Below are positions 39,974-51,383 of a stretch of DNA of 64,000 nt, in pieces. The stretch's first letter is position 1, and each line of letters starts with the position of its first letter. Origin of the DNA: Trichomonas vaginalis G3 (lineage: Eukaryota > Parabasalia > Trichomonadida > Trichomonadidae). The stretch covers positions 17,123,043 to 17,187,042 of the forward strand of contig NC_067206.1 in the NCBI RefSeq assembly GCF_026262505.1, written 5' to 3'. A program made the translations under genes and the position numbers. Under the pieces are notes generated by a model. The model was not told where the DNA came from, ran no database searches, and was given only the letters and a program-made list of their open reading frames with translations.

Positions 39974-40148
39974 ATCCGCTAATTCCTTCTTCATTCTTAA
40001 CATTCTTTGTTTTATTTAGAACTATATTATCTTATTTCTAAAAATAATACTGAATTTTTTAAAAAATCCAAATGTAATAAATGTAAGTGTTTATTCCTTA
40101 ACTTCCTTTTTGTGATTTTTTGAATTTTCTTGTTTTTGAAATTATTTG

Positions 40149-41120
40149 TTAATCTCTAAGATTTTTTTCGAAGCCTGGTTCAGCGCAGAGATCTTTTGTC
40201 CATTTGGGGCCTCTTTCCCAGGCCTCAAATGGAGTCAATTTCTCCCCAAAGAGTTTGAATAATGCGGAGTGTTTCCATACCCTATTATACTGGGAAACAA
40301 CATTGGGGATGAACTCAAAGACGTTCACTCCAGGGTTTGTCTTGAAAAGAGTCTCCCAACTCCTTTCAATTTTTCCATTTTCCTCTGGAGAGTACGGATG
40401 AGTTTTGAAATGTTTTATATTGAATTCTTGGCAAACCGCTTCAAAATCTTTTCCAATGAATTCTGTTCCATTATCTGTGAGAATTCCATGTGGAACTAAT
40501 TTGACTAAATCAATTGCGTGACGAAATACTCTGGCAGTATTTTTCATTTCTTTTGTATCGAAAACATCCCAGCAAATAATGTATCTGCTTCTGTCATCAA
40601 GAAATGAAATTAAATATTGAAGGTTACCGTTATCGTCCTTCAGAAATTTCAAATCAGTATGCCACAATTGATTAACATATTGAGCAACGTATTCATGTGG
40701 ATGTTCGTCGATTTTCTGATGCCTGTGAAATGTAAACAAATGTTGTTGATTGAAAATTTTGAAAGCATCGTTGAATGTAAATCTTTCGACTTTTTCGAAA
40801 TATGATTCTTTGATCCTTTTGTATCCAATGTCATATTGTGCTTTAATTTCCAAAATTTTGTATACATCTTCCTCAAAAATTTTTTTCTTTGGTCTTCCTC
40901 TTTCTTTTATTGGATAGCCGAGTAGTACGAAAATTTTTTTCAAACGTTCTTTTCCTATTGAAAGTGTTTTTGCCGTATCTTCGAGAGTTACATTTGGATT
41001 ATTAATGTATTCTTGATATTTTTCTTCAATTACGTTGAGAACCTGATCGGCGGGAACGGTTGGGAGTTGAAAAGTTTTAAGATCTTCTGGGTTTTCGAGA
41101 CGAACCAAGATGTCTTCCAT
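40149..41120 (-). CDS. Integrase of element A, copy 5 (323 aa)
   Basis: Identical in translation to 3267-4238. Confidence 0.9.
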   Translation of the reverse strand: MEDILVRLENPEDLKTFQLPTVPADQVLNVIEEKYQEYINNPNVTLEDTAKTLSIGKERLKKIFVLLGYPIKERGRPKKKIFEEDVYKILEIKAQYDIGYKRIKESYFEKVERFTFNDAFKIFNQQHLFTFHRHQKIDEHPHEYVAQYVNQLWHTDLKFLKDDNGNLQYLISFLDDRSRYIICWDVFDTKEMKNTARVFRHAIDLVKLVPHGILTDNGTEFIGKDFEAVCQEFNIKHFKTHPYSPEENGKIERSWETLFKTNPGVNVFEFIPNVVSQYNRVWKHSALFKLFGEKLTPFEAWERGPKWTKDLCAEPGFEKNLRD

Positions 41121-41703
41121 TTTTTAATTTGTAAATTTTTCAATTTTTCAAAAGATAATTTAAAAATACTAGTTATTTGATAAAATTTGTTTATTTTAAA
41201 TAAAACAATTTTTTTTGAAAAAATTATATTAATGATTTGAAGGCAAAAGCCAAAAACTTAATAGATAAAATGCTCTTTCTATATAGATCAACTTCTATTA
41301 TTAAATTTATAAAAATGGAGAGATTTTGCAAATTATTTTCTAATATATTATATTTATAATCATTTTATTTATCCCATTAATAATTGTGAACCCAGAACAT
41401 CTTCCCTTCAAAGTGCCAAGCATCAACACACATTCTCACTCACAAATTTTTAAAACTCATTGCCAAAAATTTAAAAAACTCACAATTTTTTTTAAATTGA
41501 TAACCCTCAAACCGTTTCCAATCAATAATTTGAGAGTCTATATGATAATGTAAAAGTTAAAACATTCAAGTATTTAAGTATTTCTTTAAAATATTAAGTT
41601 TTTTATTTTTCCAATAAAATTCTAATATCAAATATTTTTATTTAACGATTAATTTTATTTATATTTTTATAGTTTTTTTAAGAAAAAATATTGTTAGGGT
41701 TTT

Positions 41704-42183
41704 ATGGATTTTCAATTAATATACAAGATAATTCATGAATGTATATATTTCCAAGTTTTTAAGGATGCAACACTTTACATTTGTAAACTGTCAAAAATGA
41801 AGTCACGCTATTTTTCATGCATTACAGCTTTGGAGACAACAGATGGAAAAGTTTACTTCACTGACCAACAGTTCATTATAGAACATCTCATTGACTTAGA
41901 GTCGAAATATTCTAAACTTTACAACAAACACAAAAAGTTGAAAGGAAAACAAAAACAAATGGCATATGATATTTATGAAGATGTTGACGACACAACTGTT
42001 CCTGCAAGTGAAGTAAAGTCAGAGGAACCGAAAAGTGACGAAAAACCGATAGAAGAAGAGAAACCAAAAACTGAAGATAAACCAAAACCAAAGTTTAGTT
42101 TCCAAACTAAACCAAGTCAACCTTCATTAGCTGGTATGGGTTGGCGTCAAAGACTTATGGCAGCAGGCGGTTATGTAAAGTAA
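41704..42183 (+). CDS. 159-codon K/E/P-rich protein, copy 5
   Basis: Whole copy, 43 bases upstream of a whole polymerase. Confidence 0.55.
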   Translation: MDFQLIYKIIHECIYFQVFKDATLYICKLSKMKSRYFSCITALETTDGKVYFTDQQFIIEHLIDLESKYSKLYNKHKKLKGKQKQMAYDIYEDVDDTTVPASEVKSEEPKSDEKPIEEEKPKTEDKPKPKFSFQTKPSQPSLAGMGWRQRLMAAGGYVK

Positions 42184-42226
42184 AGAAAAAATATTTTTTT
42201 ATTTTTATAAAAATGCCCCATATAGA

Positions 42227-44365
42227 ATGGATAGAAAGTCTGCTAGAATAAAAGCAGAGTTACAAAGATATGGTTGGAGAGTTTCGAAGAATTTTAAATA
42301 TAGGAAGGGAAGACCCATAAAAGTCTATGACAAATTGTCTGGTCTTCGCTACGAAATGGATTTGGAAACAGCACGTGCCAATTATCCAAACAGACTAGAG
42401 AGGTTAGAAGAAGAACGTCTTATGGACATGCCTTTCGATGTTAGTGAACCTCAAGTTGAAGGACACGACGGCTTTGCCAGATTCTACTGGAAACATGACG
42501 AACAATTGCATCCTTTGAGAAGGAAAAAAGGAAAAGGTGAAGACGCACATGCTCCCATGGAAAGAACAAGATATGCATATGAAAAGTATCGTGAAGTTAG
42601 AAGTCAAATTACATCTGGTCGAACCTTTACAGTAAACTTTGACGAAGGAAAGAACAAAGAAGGCTTCATGGGAGTACTTGCTGCAATTCAAGACGGAAAT
42701 AAGAAAGGACACAATCTCAGATTGACCATAACAGATTTGGATGGTCACATTTACTATGCACATGGCAATGAACAAACAGCCGCAAAACTTCTTGACGCTT
42801 TCAAGACTACAAAGAGAGAACAAATGGTTGACTCCGACTCAGACATTTTGAATGCAATTGAAGGAATTGCAAGTGTCAAGTTCGAATGGTACCAACCTAA
42901 CCCTCAAGCAGTCAGACAACATGCTGGATACTTCCCCTTCATAAATAAGTCTGACATTGACTTGACAAGGTATGGAATTTACAATTCAATTGAAACAATT
43001 GTCAATGAACCTTGCATTCTTACATGTCTCAGGAACTCTGGTCTTGTTACAGATGAGAAGATGAAGTATCTTGAGTCATGTGTGAAGACAAGGTACATTC
43101 TCAGAGGTCAATTGGCAAAAATTGCACCGTTGGCAAATGTCAATATCCGAGTCAACATACCTACAGCTAAAGGTTCTTCACATGACGACTATGTTGTTGA
43201 CAAAGACTTACCATGGTTGAAGATTGTAATTGTCCACAACCACTTCATGTTGAACGAAAGTCTTACAAACCCATTCTTTGGTAAAAGTAAGTGCAACATT
43301 GTCAGAGCTGTCAACATTCTTTTCAAGAAAGGTTTGTTGGAACCAATTCCAGATGACAAGCTGACAGAAACTTTTGTACCAAAAGACGAAACAAACTTTT
43401 CATTGTTAGCAAGACCAAAAGTTGTTCCAGACAAAGTTCTAGTACAAAAGAAGTACACGGTTCCACAAGGGGTTGGTATGTTCAGATACCAACCTGAACC
43501 AGAAGAACTTCCAATGAGGTTGCAAGAACTTCAAGATGCTATAAACAAACTTCCATTGAGACATCCAATTGACGTCAAATTATATTGGAGAGCATCTGAG
43601 TTAGGTCAGAAGGTTTTATATGAAACAGGTTGCTTCGACGATGTTTATGAGATAACAGGAGAAGTTTCTCAGAAGATAAGAGACTCACTTGAATTTCCAC
43701 AAACTGGACCAATTGGTTGCAACAAGTTCGACTCAGATGAAAAGATATACTATGTCGACCTTAACGCTGCATACATGAGGTTTGTCCAATATATTCCGAC
43801 TGGAATTCCAAACGAAGATGGTGAGTTCCCGGGAAGGAACTATACAGTTGGAAAAGTCATACAACAACTGTATGATATTAGGAAAGCTTCAAACCCCAAA
43901 CTTGCAATGACACTCAAATTGCTTATGAATTCGACATGGGGATATTCCATTAAGAAACCTCAAGAGATGAAGAGTAAACATTATGAGAAGGTCGACAACT
44001 TTGTTGAAAGGTTTTCTCCTTTTGTTTTGAAGTACGAATTCACTCAAGGTCAAAGTGGCTTAGTAACCACATTAAAACCTATTGTCGAACATTGGTCTTA
44101 CCCTCAGTTCGCAAAGGCAGTCCTTGACAACTACAATGAGTTCTTCTCCGAAGTCAAATCCAAAGTCAAGGTTTACTATGAGAACATTGACGCACTCATG
44201 ACGAACGAAGAAGGCTATAACAAACTCATTGAAATGGGAATGGTCGGTGAAAAGATGGGTCAATTCAAATTGGACAAAATTTTCACCGAAGTTCATGTCC
44301 TCTCCAAGCGTAAGTACTGGGGTGTTAAAGAAGATGGTGAAATAGTTAAACATTGCATGAAATAA
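42227..44365 (+). CDS. Polinton-like DNA polymerase copy 7, looks whole
   Basis: 712 codons. It carries R instead of G at about codon 595 (VERFS against VEGFS), a variant shared with 48526-50664 and with copies 3 and 4 of the left arm. It therefore marks the two middle units of both arms. Confidence 0.8.
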   Translation: MDRKSARIKAELQRYGWRVSKNFKYRKGRPIKVYDKLSGLRYEMDLETARANYPNRLERLEEERLMDMPFDVSEPQVEGHDGFARFYWKHDEQLHPLRRKKGKGEDAHAPMERTRYAYEKYREVRSQITSGRTFTVNFDEGKNKEGFMGVLAAIQDGNKKGHNLRLTITDLDGHIYYAHGNEQTAAKLLDAFKTTKREQMVDSDSDILNAIEGIASVKFEWYQPNPQAVRQHAGYFPFINKSDIDLTRYGIYNSIETIVNEPCILTCLRNSGLVTDEKMKYLESCVKTRYILRGQLAKIAPLANVNIRVNIPTAKGSSHDDYVVDKDLPWLKIVIVHNHFMLNESLTNPFFGKSKCNIVRAVNILFKKGLLEPIPDDKLTETFVPKDETNFSLLARPKVVPDKVLVQKKYTVPQGVGMFRYQPEPEELPMRLQELQDAINKLPLRHPIDVKLYWRASELGQKVLYETGCFDDVYEITGEVSQKIRDSLEFPQTGPIGCNKFDSDEKIYYVDLNAAYMRFVQYIPTGIPNEDGEFPGRNYTVGKVIQQLYDIRKASNPKLAMTLKLLMNSTWGYSIKKPQEMKSKHYEKVDNFVERFSPFVLKYEFTQGQSGLVTTLKPIVEHWSYPQFAKAVLDNYNEFFSEVKSKVKVYYENIDALMTNEEGYNKLIEMGMVGEKMGQFKLDKIFTEVHVLSKRKYWGVKEDGEIVKHCMK

Positions 44366-44372
44366 AAAATTT

Positions 44373-44627
44373 TTATTCGAATTTGAATTTAAATGTGGGA
44401 ATTCTTGGGAACGGGAAAGGCTTATTTACTTGAGGAACAGGTAAAGGTGGTGGAGGTGGTGGCAACCAGTCCATTTTATATTCCTTCCTAGCTAATTTCC
44501 GTTTAATTTCATGGTCGCCCTCGGAGTCTTTGAATCGGACAGGTCGAGTTACACCATTCTTGGTCTCAAACTCATATATAACCTGTTTGTCTGTATTTTC
44601 GTCGACTATGGCACGAGACACGAACAT
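44373..44627 (-). CDS. 84-codon proline-rich ORF, uninterrupted, copy 6
   Basis: Empty-site copy; mirror of 21845-22099. Confidence 0.5.
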   Translation of the reverse strand: MFVSRAIVDENTDKQVIYEFETKNGVTRPVRFKDSEGDHEIKRKLARKEYKMDWLPPPPPPLPVPQVNKPFPFPRIPTFKFKFE

Positions 44628-44657
44628 TGACCAAACGGACAAAAAGTGTCATTTCGG

Positions 44658-44924
44658 ATGGTCAAGCAGCCAATCGCATTCGAGCACTTCGAAGAAGCCT
44701 TACGTTCCAAGGGAGAGGGTGTCTGGTGCAAGGCAGAGGTCATGAGACTCTACGAGCAGTACATCCTCAATGCCTGGGAGGACAAATCGTCCTTGAATTG
44801 GCAATTCTACCAACTCCTCTGGGACGACCTCCTACGCAACTGGGAAGATAACGAAAGAGCCCAATTCAAAGGTCGGGAGCTAATTTTCCAAATTACCATT
44901 AATAGTGCCTACTTATCCAACTAA
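44658..44924 (+). CDS. 88-codon ORF of unknown function, copy 6
   Basis: Mirror of 21548-21814. Confidence 0.45.
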   Translation: MVKQPIAFEHFEEALRSKGEGVWCKAEVMRLYEQYILNAWEDKSSLNWQFYQLLWDDLLRNWEDNERAQFKGRELIFQITINSAYLSN

Positions 44925-44970
44925 ACACTTAAATTTACTTGGGGTTTCCCCCTAAAATATTTTTTTACTC

Positions 44971-45084
44971 TTAGAACCACTCGAGGTTCTCCTTACGGTT
45001 GTTGAGCTTGTCACCGTCAATGTGTCTGACCTTCGTCTTCTTGCCTGGATTTGGAACCCATTGAATTGCGACAAGCTTGCCCAT
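44971..45084 (-). CDS. Truncated HNH endonuclease fragment, copy 6
   Basis: Mirror of 21388-21501. Confidence 0.6.
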   Translation of the reverse strand: MGKLVAIQWVPNPGKKTKVRHIDGDKLNNRKENLEWF

Positions 45085-45644
45085 GGAGTGTTGTGCATGA
45101 AAAATAGCGTGACTTCACTTTTGACAAAAAGTGACACTATTTCTGATGGTTTTGTCATTTATTTGTCAGATTTATAAATGGATAATAATGCTGTAAATCA
45201 GATATTAATTAAAAATATTTAAGATTTATGTTCGAATTGAAAAGCAAAATGATATTTTTTTAATTGAAAAACGTTAATATCTGATATTTTGAAGTTTTTA
45301 ATATTTGTTAGTATCTTAAATTATTGAATGCATACATTTTTTATGTTCTCAATTTTAAAAAATTGTGAAGAATTTAGTTTTTTGGAGATGGATGTTTAAT
45401 ATTTGTGAGTGAGAATGCAAGCAGGAGTTTGGTACTTTAAGGCTAGGTTGAGATAGATTTCCCATTATATTATCTGTGAATATTTTGCTTGAAAATTCAA
45501 GATATAAAAATATATTATCAAAAAATTTTATATTTTTAAATACAATAGGGTGGAAATATAGTACGATGAGATAGCAATGATATATTTTATAATGGGAGGT
45601 AATCTGAAGATAAGTAGCAAATTTTATGCGATTTTGATTGGGAG

Positions 45645-45825
45645 TTGGAGGGTGTGAGTACTATAGCATGTAATAGTATCTCACACCCTCCAATTCTTCC
45701 TATGGCGCCGAAAAATTTTTGGTGAAATGCGACGACATTTCACCAAAAAATTTTCGGCGCCATATAGAGAACTATAGTCTGCGAGGTACTGATTCTATCT
45801 ATGTACCTCGCAGACCATAGTTCTC
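45645..45825. repeat. Row of three hairpins, element A copy 6
   Basis: Same stems as 4986-5166 in reverse orientation. Confidence 0.9.
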
Positions 45826-46090
45826 AGCCAAAATGTCAAAAATTTCGGAAATTCGAAATAATTTTTTTTGAGAAAAAATTAACCGTTTAACATAATATTT
45901 ATAATATTGCTTATTCAATTAGACGGATTAAAAATTATATGTTTTCTTTTTATTTTTTCAATTCAATTATTAGCTGACTCGAATTTGTATAAGTTTTTTA
46001 AAATAGATATCAAAAATTAAATATAAAAAAGAAAACAATTAAGAATATTAAAGTAAATTCTTTATTAAGAAACAATAAAATGAAAATATA

Positions 46091-46272
46091 AAACTTTGTA
46101 TGATTTGAGTGGATATTGAGAGTAATTTGTGAGTGTGCTTCAGCTGCATATGTAAGATTGTTCGGATTTAATTAAAAATTGTAAATTTTTTGTCTTTATA
46201 TCAAACTATTCGACAAAACTTTGTATGATTTGAGTGGATATTGAGAGTAATTTGTGAGTGTGCTTCGGCTGC
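46091..46272 (-). repeat. 125-bp tandem repeat, about 1.5 copies
   Basis: Mirror of 20200-20381. Confidence 0.88.
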
Positions 46273-46447
46273 ATCCGCTAATTCCTTCTTCATTCTTAAC
46301 ATTCTTTGTTTTATTTAGAACTATATTATCTTATTTCTAAAAATAATACTGAATTTTTTAAAAAATCCAAATGTAATAAATGTAAGTGTTTATTCCTTAA
46401 CTTCCTTTTTGTGATTTTTTGAATTTTCTTGTTTTTGAAATTATTTG

Positions 46448-47419
46448 TTAATCTCTAAGATTTTTTTCGAAGCCTGGTTCAGCGCAGAGATCTTTTGTCC
46501 ATTTGGGGCCTCTTTCCCAGGCCTCAAATGGAGTCAATTTCTCCCCAAAGAGTTTGAATAATGCGGAGTGTTTCCATACCCTATTATACTGGGAAACAAC
46601 ATTGGGGATGAACTCAAAGACGTTCACTCCAGGGTTTGTCTTGAAAAGAGTCTCCCAACTCCTTTCAATTTTTCCATTTTCCTCTGGAGAGTACGGATGA
46701 GTTTTGAAATGTTTTATATTGAATTCTTGGCAAACCGCTTCAAAATCTTTTCCAATGAATTCTGTTCCATTATCTGTGAGAATTCCATGTGGAACTAATT
46801 TGACTAAATCAATTGCGTGACGAAATACTCTGGCAGTATTTTTCATTTCTTTTGTATCGAAAACATCCCAGCAAATAATGTATCTGCTTCTGTCATCAAG
46901 AAATGAAATTAAATATTGAAGGTTACCGTTATCGTCCTTCAGAAATTTCAAATCAGTATGCCACAATTGATTAACATATTGAGCAACGTATTCATGTGGA
47001 TGTTCGTCGATTTTCTGATGCCTGTGAAATGTAAACAAATGTTGTTGATTGAAAATTTTGAAAGCATCGTTGAATGTAAATCTTTCGACTTTTTCGAAAT
47101 ATGATTCTTTGATCCTTTTGTATCCAATGTCATATTGTGCTTTAATTTCCAAAATTTTGTATACATCTTCCTCAAAAATTTTTTTCTTTGGTCTTCCTCT
47201 TTCTTTTATTGGATAGCCGAGTAGTACGAAAATTTTTTTCAAACGTTCTTTTCCTATTGAAAGTGTTTTTGCCGTATCTTCGAGAGTTACATTTGGATTA
47301 TTAATGTATTCTTGATATTTTTCTTCAATTACGTTGAGAACCTGATCGGCGGGAACGGTTGGGAGTTGAAAAGTTTTAAGATCTTCTGGGTTTTCGAGAC
47401 GAACCAAGATGTCTTCCAT
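46448..47419 (-). CDS. Integrase of element A, copy 6 (323 aa)
   Basis: Identical in translation to 3267-4238. Confidence 0.9.
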   Translation of the reverse strand: MEDILVRLENPEDLKTFQLPTVPADQVLNVIEEKYQEYINNPNVTLEDTAKTLSIGKERLKKIFVLLGYPIKERGRPKKKIFEEDVYKILEIKAQYDIGYKRIKESYFEKVERFTFNDAFKIFNQQHLFTFHRHQKIDEHPHEYVAQYVNQLWHTDLKFLKDDNGNLQYLISFLDDRSRYIICWDVFDTKEMKNTARVFRHAIDLVKLVPHGILTDNGTEFIGKDFEAVCQEFNIKHFKTHPYSPEENGKIERSWETLFKTNPGVNVFEFIPNVVSQYNRVWKHSALFKLFGEKLTPFEAWERGPKWTKDLCAEPGFEKNLRD

Positions 47420-48002
47420 TTTTTAATTTGTAAATTTTTCAATTTTTCAAAAGATAATTTAAAAATACTAGTTATTTGATAAAATTTGTTTATTTTAAAT
47501 AAAACAATTTTTTTTGAAAAAATTATATTAATGATTTGAAGGCAAAAGCCAAAAACTTAATAGATAAAATGCTCTTTCTATATAGATCAACTTCTATTAT
47601 TAAATTTATAAAAATGGAGAGATTTTGCAAATTATTTTCTAATATATTATATTTATAATCATTTTATTTATCCCATTAATAATTGTGAACCCAGAACATC
47701 TTCCCTTCAAAGTGCCAAGCATCAACACACATTCTCACTCACAAATTTTTAAAACTCATTGCCAAAAATTTAAAAAACTCACAATTTTTTTTAAATTGAT
47801 AACCCTCAAACCGTTTCCAATCAATAATTTGAGAGTCTATATGATAATGTAAAAGTTAAAACATTCAAGTATTTAAGTATTTCTTTAAAATATTAAGTTT
47901 TTTATTTTTCCAATAAAATTCTAATATCAAATATTTTTATTTAACGATTAATTTTATTTATATTTTTATAGTTTTTTTAAGAAAAAATATTGTTAGGGTT
48001 TT

Positions 48003-48482
48003 ATGGATTTTCAATTAATATACAAGATAATTCATGAATGTATATATTTCCAAGTTTTTAAGGATGCAACACTTTACATTTGTAAACTGTCAAAAATGAA
48101 GTCACGCTATTTTTCATGCATTACAGCTTTGGAGACAACAGATGGAAAAGTTTACTTCACTGACCAACAGTTCATTATAGAACATCTCATTGACTTAGAG
48201 TCGAAATATTCTAAACTTTACAACAAACACAAAAAGTTGAAAGGAAAACAAAAACAAATGGCATATGATATTTATGAAGATGTTGACGACACAACTGTTC
48301 CTGCAAGTGAAGTAAAGTCAGAGGAACCGAAAAGTGACGAAAAACCGATAGAAGAAGAGAAACCAAAAACTGAAGATAAACCAAAACCAAAGTTTAGTTT
48401 CCAAACTAAACCAAGTCAACCTTCATTAGCTGGTATGGGTTGGCGTCAAAGACTTATGGCAGCAGGCGGTTATGTAAAGTAA
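48003..48482 (+). CDS. 159-codon K/E/P-rich protein, copy 6
   Basis: Whole copy. Confidence 0.55.
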   Translation: MDFQLIYKIIHECIYFQVFKDATLYICKLSKMKSRYFSCITALETTDGKVYFTDQQFIIEHLIDLESKYSKLYNKHKKLKGKQKQMAYDIYEDVDDTTVPASEVKSEEPKSDEKPIEEEKPKTEDKPKPKFSFQTKPSQPSLAGMGWRQRLMAAGGYVK

Positions 48483-48525
48483 AGAAAAAATATTTTTTTA
48501 TTTTTATAAAAATGCCCCATATAGA

Positions 48526-50664
48526 ATGGATAGAAAGTCTGCTAGAATAAAAGCAGAGTTACAAAGATATGGTTGGAGAGTTTCGAAGAATTTTAAATAT
48601 AGGAAGGGAAGACCCATAAAAGTCTATGACAAATTGTCTGGTCTTCGCTACGAAATGGATTTGGAAACAGCACGTGCCAATTATCCAAACAGACTAGAGA
48701 GGTTAGAAGAAGAACGTCTTATGGACATGCCTTTCGATGTTAGTGAACCTCAAGTTGAAGGACACGACGGCTTTGCCAGATTCTACTGGAAACATGACGA
48801 ACAATTGCATCCTTTGAGAAGGAAAAAAGGAAAAGGTGAAGACGCACATGCTCCCATGGAAAGAACAAGATATGCATATGAAAAGTATCGTGAAGTTAGA
48901 AGTCAAATTACATCTGGTCGAACCTTTACAGTAAACTTTGACGAAGGAAAGAACAAAGAAGGCTTCATGGGAGTACTTGCTGCAATTCAAGACGGAAATA
49001 AGAAAGGACACAATCTCAGATTGACCATAACAGATTTGGATGGTCACATTTACTATGCACATGGCAATGAACAAACAGCCGCAAAACTTCTTGACGCTTT
49101 CAAGACTACAAAGAGAGAACAAATGGTTGACTCCGACTCAGACATTTTGAATGCAATTGAAGGAATTGCAAGTGTCAAGTTCGAATGGTACCAACCTAAC
49201 CCTCAAGCAGTCAGACAACATGCTGGATACTTCCCCTTCATAAATAAGTCTGACATTGACTTGACAAGGTATGGAATTTACAATTCAATTGAAACAATTG
49301 TCAATGAACCTTGCATTCTTACATGTCTCAGGAACTCTGGTCTTGTTACAGATGAGAAGATGAAGTATCTTGAGTCATGTGTGAAGACAAGGTACATTCT
49401 CAGAGGTCAATTGGCAAAAATTGCACCGTTGGCAAATGTCAATATCCGAGTCAACATACCTACAGCTAAAGGTTCTTCACATGACGACTATGTTGTTGAC
49501 AAAGACTTACCATGGTTGAAGATTGTAATTGTCCACAACCACTTCATGTTGAACGAAAGTCTTACAAACCCATTCTTTGGTAAAAGTAAGTGCAACATTG
49601 TCAGAGCTGTCAACATTCTTTTCAAGAAAGGTTTGTTGGAACCAATTCCAGATGACAAGCTGACAGAAACTTTTGTACCAAAAGACGAAACAAACTTTTC
49701 ATTGTTAGCAAGACCAAAAGTTGTTCCAGACAAAGTTCTAGTACAAAAGAAGTACACGGTTCCACAAGGGGTTGGTATGTTCAGATACCAACCTGAACCA
49801 GAAGAACTTCCAATGAGGTTGCAAGAACTTCAAGATGCTATAAACAAACTTCCATTGAGACATCCAATTGACGTCAAATTATATTGGAGAGCATCTGAGT
49901 TAGGTCAGAAGGTTTTATATGAAACAGGTTGCTTCGACGATGTTTATGAGATAACAGGAGAAGTTTCTCAGAAGATAAGAGACTCACTTGAATTTCCACA
50001 AACTGGACCAATTGGTTGCAACAAGTTCGACTCAGATGAAAAGATATACTATGTCGACCTTAACGCTGCATACATGAGGTTTGTCCAATATATTCCGACT
50101 GGAATTCCAAACGAAGATGGTGAGTTCCCGGGAAGGAACTATACAGTTGGAAAAGTCATACAACAACTGTATGATATTAGGAAAGCTTCAAACCCCAAAC
50201 TTGCAATGACACTCAAATTGCTTATGAATTCGACATGGGGATATTCCATTAAGAAACCTCAAGAGATGAAGAGTAAACATTATGAGAAGGTCGACAACTT
50301 TGTTGAAAGGTTTTCTCCTTTTGTTTTGAAGTACGAATTCACTCAAGGTCAAAGTGGCTTAGTAACCACATTAAAACCTATTGTCGAACATTGGTCTTAC
50401 CCTCAGTTCGCAAAGGCAGTCCTTGACAACTACAATGAGTTCTTCTCCGAAGTCAAATCCAAAGTCAAGGTTTACTATGAGAACATTGACGCACTCATGA
50501 CGAACGAAGAAGGCTATAACAAACTCATTGAAATGGGAATGGTCGGTGAAAAGATGGGTCAATTCAAATTGGACAAAATTTTCACCGAAGTTCATGTCCT
50601 CTCCAAGCGTAAGTACTGGGGTGTTAAAGAAGATGGTGAAATAGTTAAACATTGCATGAAATAA
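48526..50664 (+). CDS. Polinton-like DNA polymerase copy 8, looks whole
   Basis: 712 codons, with the VERFS variant of the middle units. Confidence 0.8.
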   Translation: MDRKSARIKAELQRYGWRVSKNFKYRKGRPIKVYDKLSGLRYEMDLETARANYPNRLERLEEERLMDMPFDVSEPQVEGHDGFARFYWKHDEQLHPLRRKKGKGEDAHAPMERTRYAYEKYREVRSQITSGRTFTVNFDEGKNKEGFMGVLAAIQDGNKKGHNLRLTITDLDGHIYYAHGNEQTAAKLLDAFKTTKREQMVDSDSDILNAIEGIASVKFEWYQPNPQAVRQHAGYFPFINKSDIDLTRYGIYNSIETIVNEPCILTCLRNSGLVTDEKMKYLESCVKTRYILRGQLAKIAPLANVNIRVNIPTAKGSSHDDYVVDKDLPWLKIVIVHNHFMLNESLTNPFFGKSKCNIVRAVNILFKKGLLEPIPDDKLTETFVPKDETNFSLLARPKVVPDKVLVQKKYTVPQGVGMFRYQPEPEELPMRLQELQDAINKLPLRHPIDVKLYWRASELGQKVLYETGCFDDVYEITGEVSQKIRDSLEFPQTGPIGCNKFDSDEKIYYVDLNAAYMRFVQYIPTGIPNEDGEFPGRNYTVGKVIQQLYDIRKASNPKLAMTLKLLMNSTWGYSIKKPQEMKSKHYEKVDNFVERFSPFVLKYEFTQGQSGLVTTLKPIVEHWSYPQFAKAVLDNYNEFFSEVKSKVKVYYENIDALMTNEEGYNKLIEMGMVGEKMGQFKLDKIFTEVHVLSKRKYWGVKEDGEIVKHCMK

Positions 50665-50671
50665 AAAATTT

Positions 50672-50926
50672 TTATTCGAATTTGAATTTAAATGTGGGAA
50701 TTCTTGGGAACGGGAAAGGCTTATTTACTTGAGGAACAGGTAAAGGTGGTGGAGGTGGTGGCAACCAGTCCATTTTATATTCCTTCCTAGCTAATTTCCG
50801 TTTAATTTCATGGTCGCCCTCGGAGTCTTTGAATCGGACAGGTCGAGTTACACCATTCTTGGTCTCAAACTCATATATAACCTGTTTGTCTGTATTTTCG
50901 TCGACTATGGCACGAGACACGAACAT
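50672..50926 (-). CDS. 84-codon proline-rich ORF, uninterrupted, copy 7
   Basis: Empty-site copy; mirror of 15547-15801. Confidence 0.5.
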   Translation of the reverse strand: MFVSRAIVDENTDKQVIYEFETKNGVTRPVRFKDSEGDHEIKRKLARKEYKMDWLPPPPPPLPVPQVNKPFPFPRIPTFKFKFE

Positions 50927-50956
50927 TGACCAAACGGACAAAAAGTGTCATTTCGG

Positions 50957-51223
50957 ATGGTCAAGCAGCCAATCGCATTCGAGCACTTCGAAGAAGCCTT
51001 ACGTTCCAAGGGAGAGGGTGTCTGGTGCAAGGCAGAGGTCATGAGACTCTACGAGCAGTACATCCTCAATGCCTGGGAGGACAAATCGTCCTTGAATTGG
51101 CAATTCTACCAACTCCTCTGGGACGACCTCCTACGCAACTGGGAAGATAACGAAAGAGCCCAATTCAAAGGTCGGGAGCTAATTTTCCAAATTACCATTA
51201 ATAGTGCCTACTTATCCAACTAA
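50957..51223 (+). CDS. 88-codon ORF of unknown function, copy 7
   Basis: Mirror of 15250-15516. Confidence 0.45.
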   Translation: MVKQPIAFEHFEEALRSKGEGVWCKAEVMRLYEQYILNAWEDKSSLNWQFYQLLWDDLLRNWEDNERAQFKGRELIFQITINSAYLSN

Positions 51224-51269
51224 ACACTTAAATTTACTTGGGGTTTCCCCCTAAAATATTTTTTTACTC

Positions 51270-51383
51270 TTAGAACCACTCGAGGTTCTCCTTACGGTTG
51301 TTGAGCTTGTCACCGTCAATGTGTCTGACCTTCGTCTTCTTGCCTGGATTTGGAACCCATTGAATTGCGACAAGCTTGCCCAT
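51270..51383 (-). CDS. Truncated HNH endonuclease fragment, copy 7
   Basis: Mirror of 15090-15203. Confidence 0.6.
   Translation of the reverse strand: MGKLVAIQWVPNPGKKTKVRHIDGDKLNNRKENLEWF

Larger units (their letters stand above)
38670..41821 (-). mobile_element. Element A, copy 5
   Basis: 3,152 bp with TGCA at both ends; mirror of copy 4, long tandem-repeat form. Confidence 0.75.
45094..48120 (-). mobile_element. Element A, copy 6
   Basis: 3,027 bp, short form; mirror of copy 3. Confidence 0.75.
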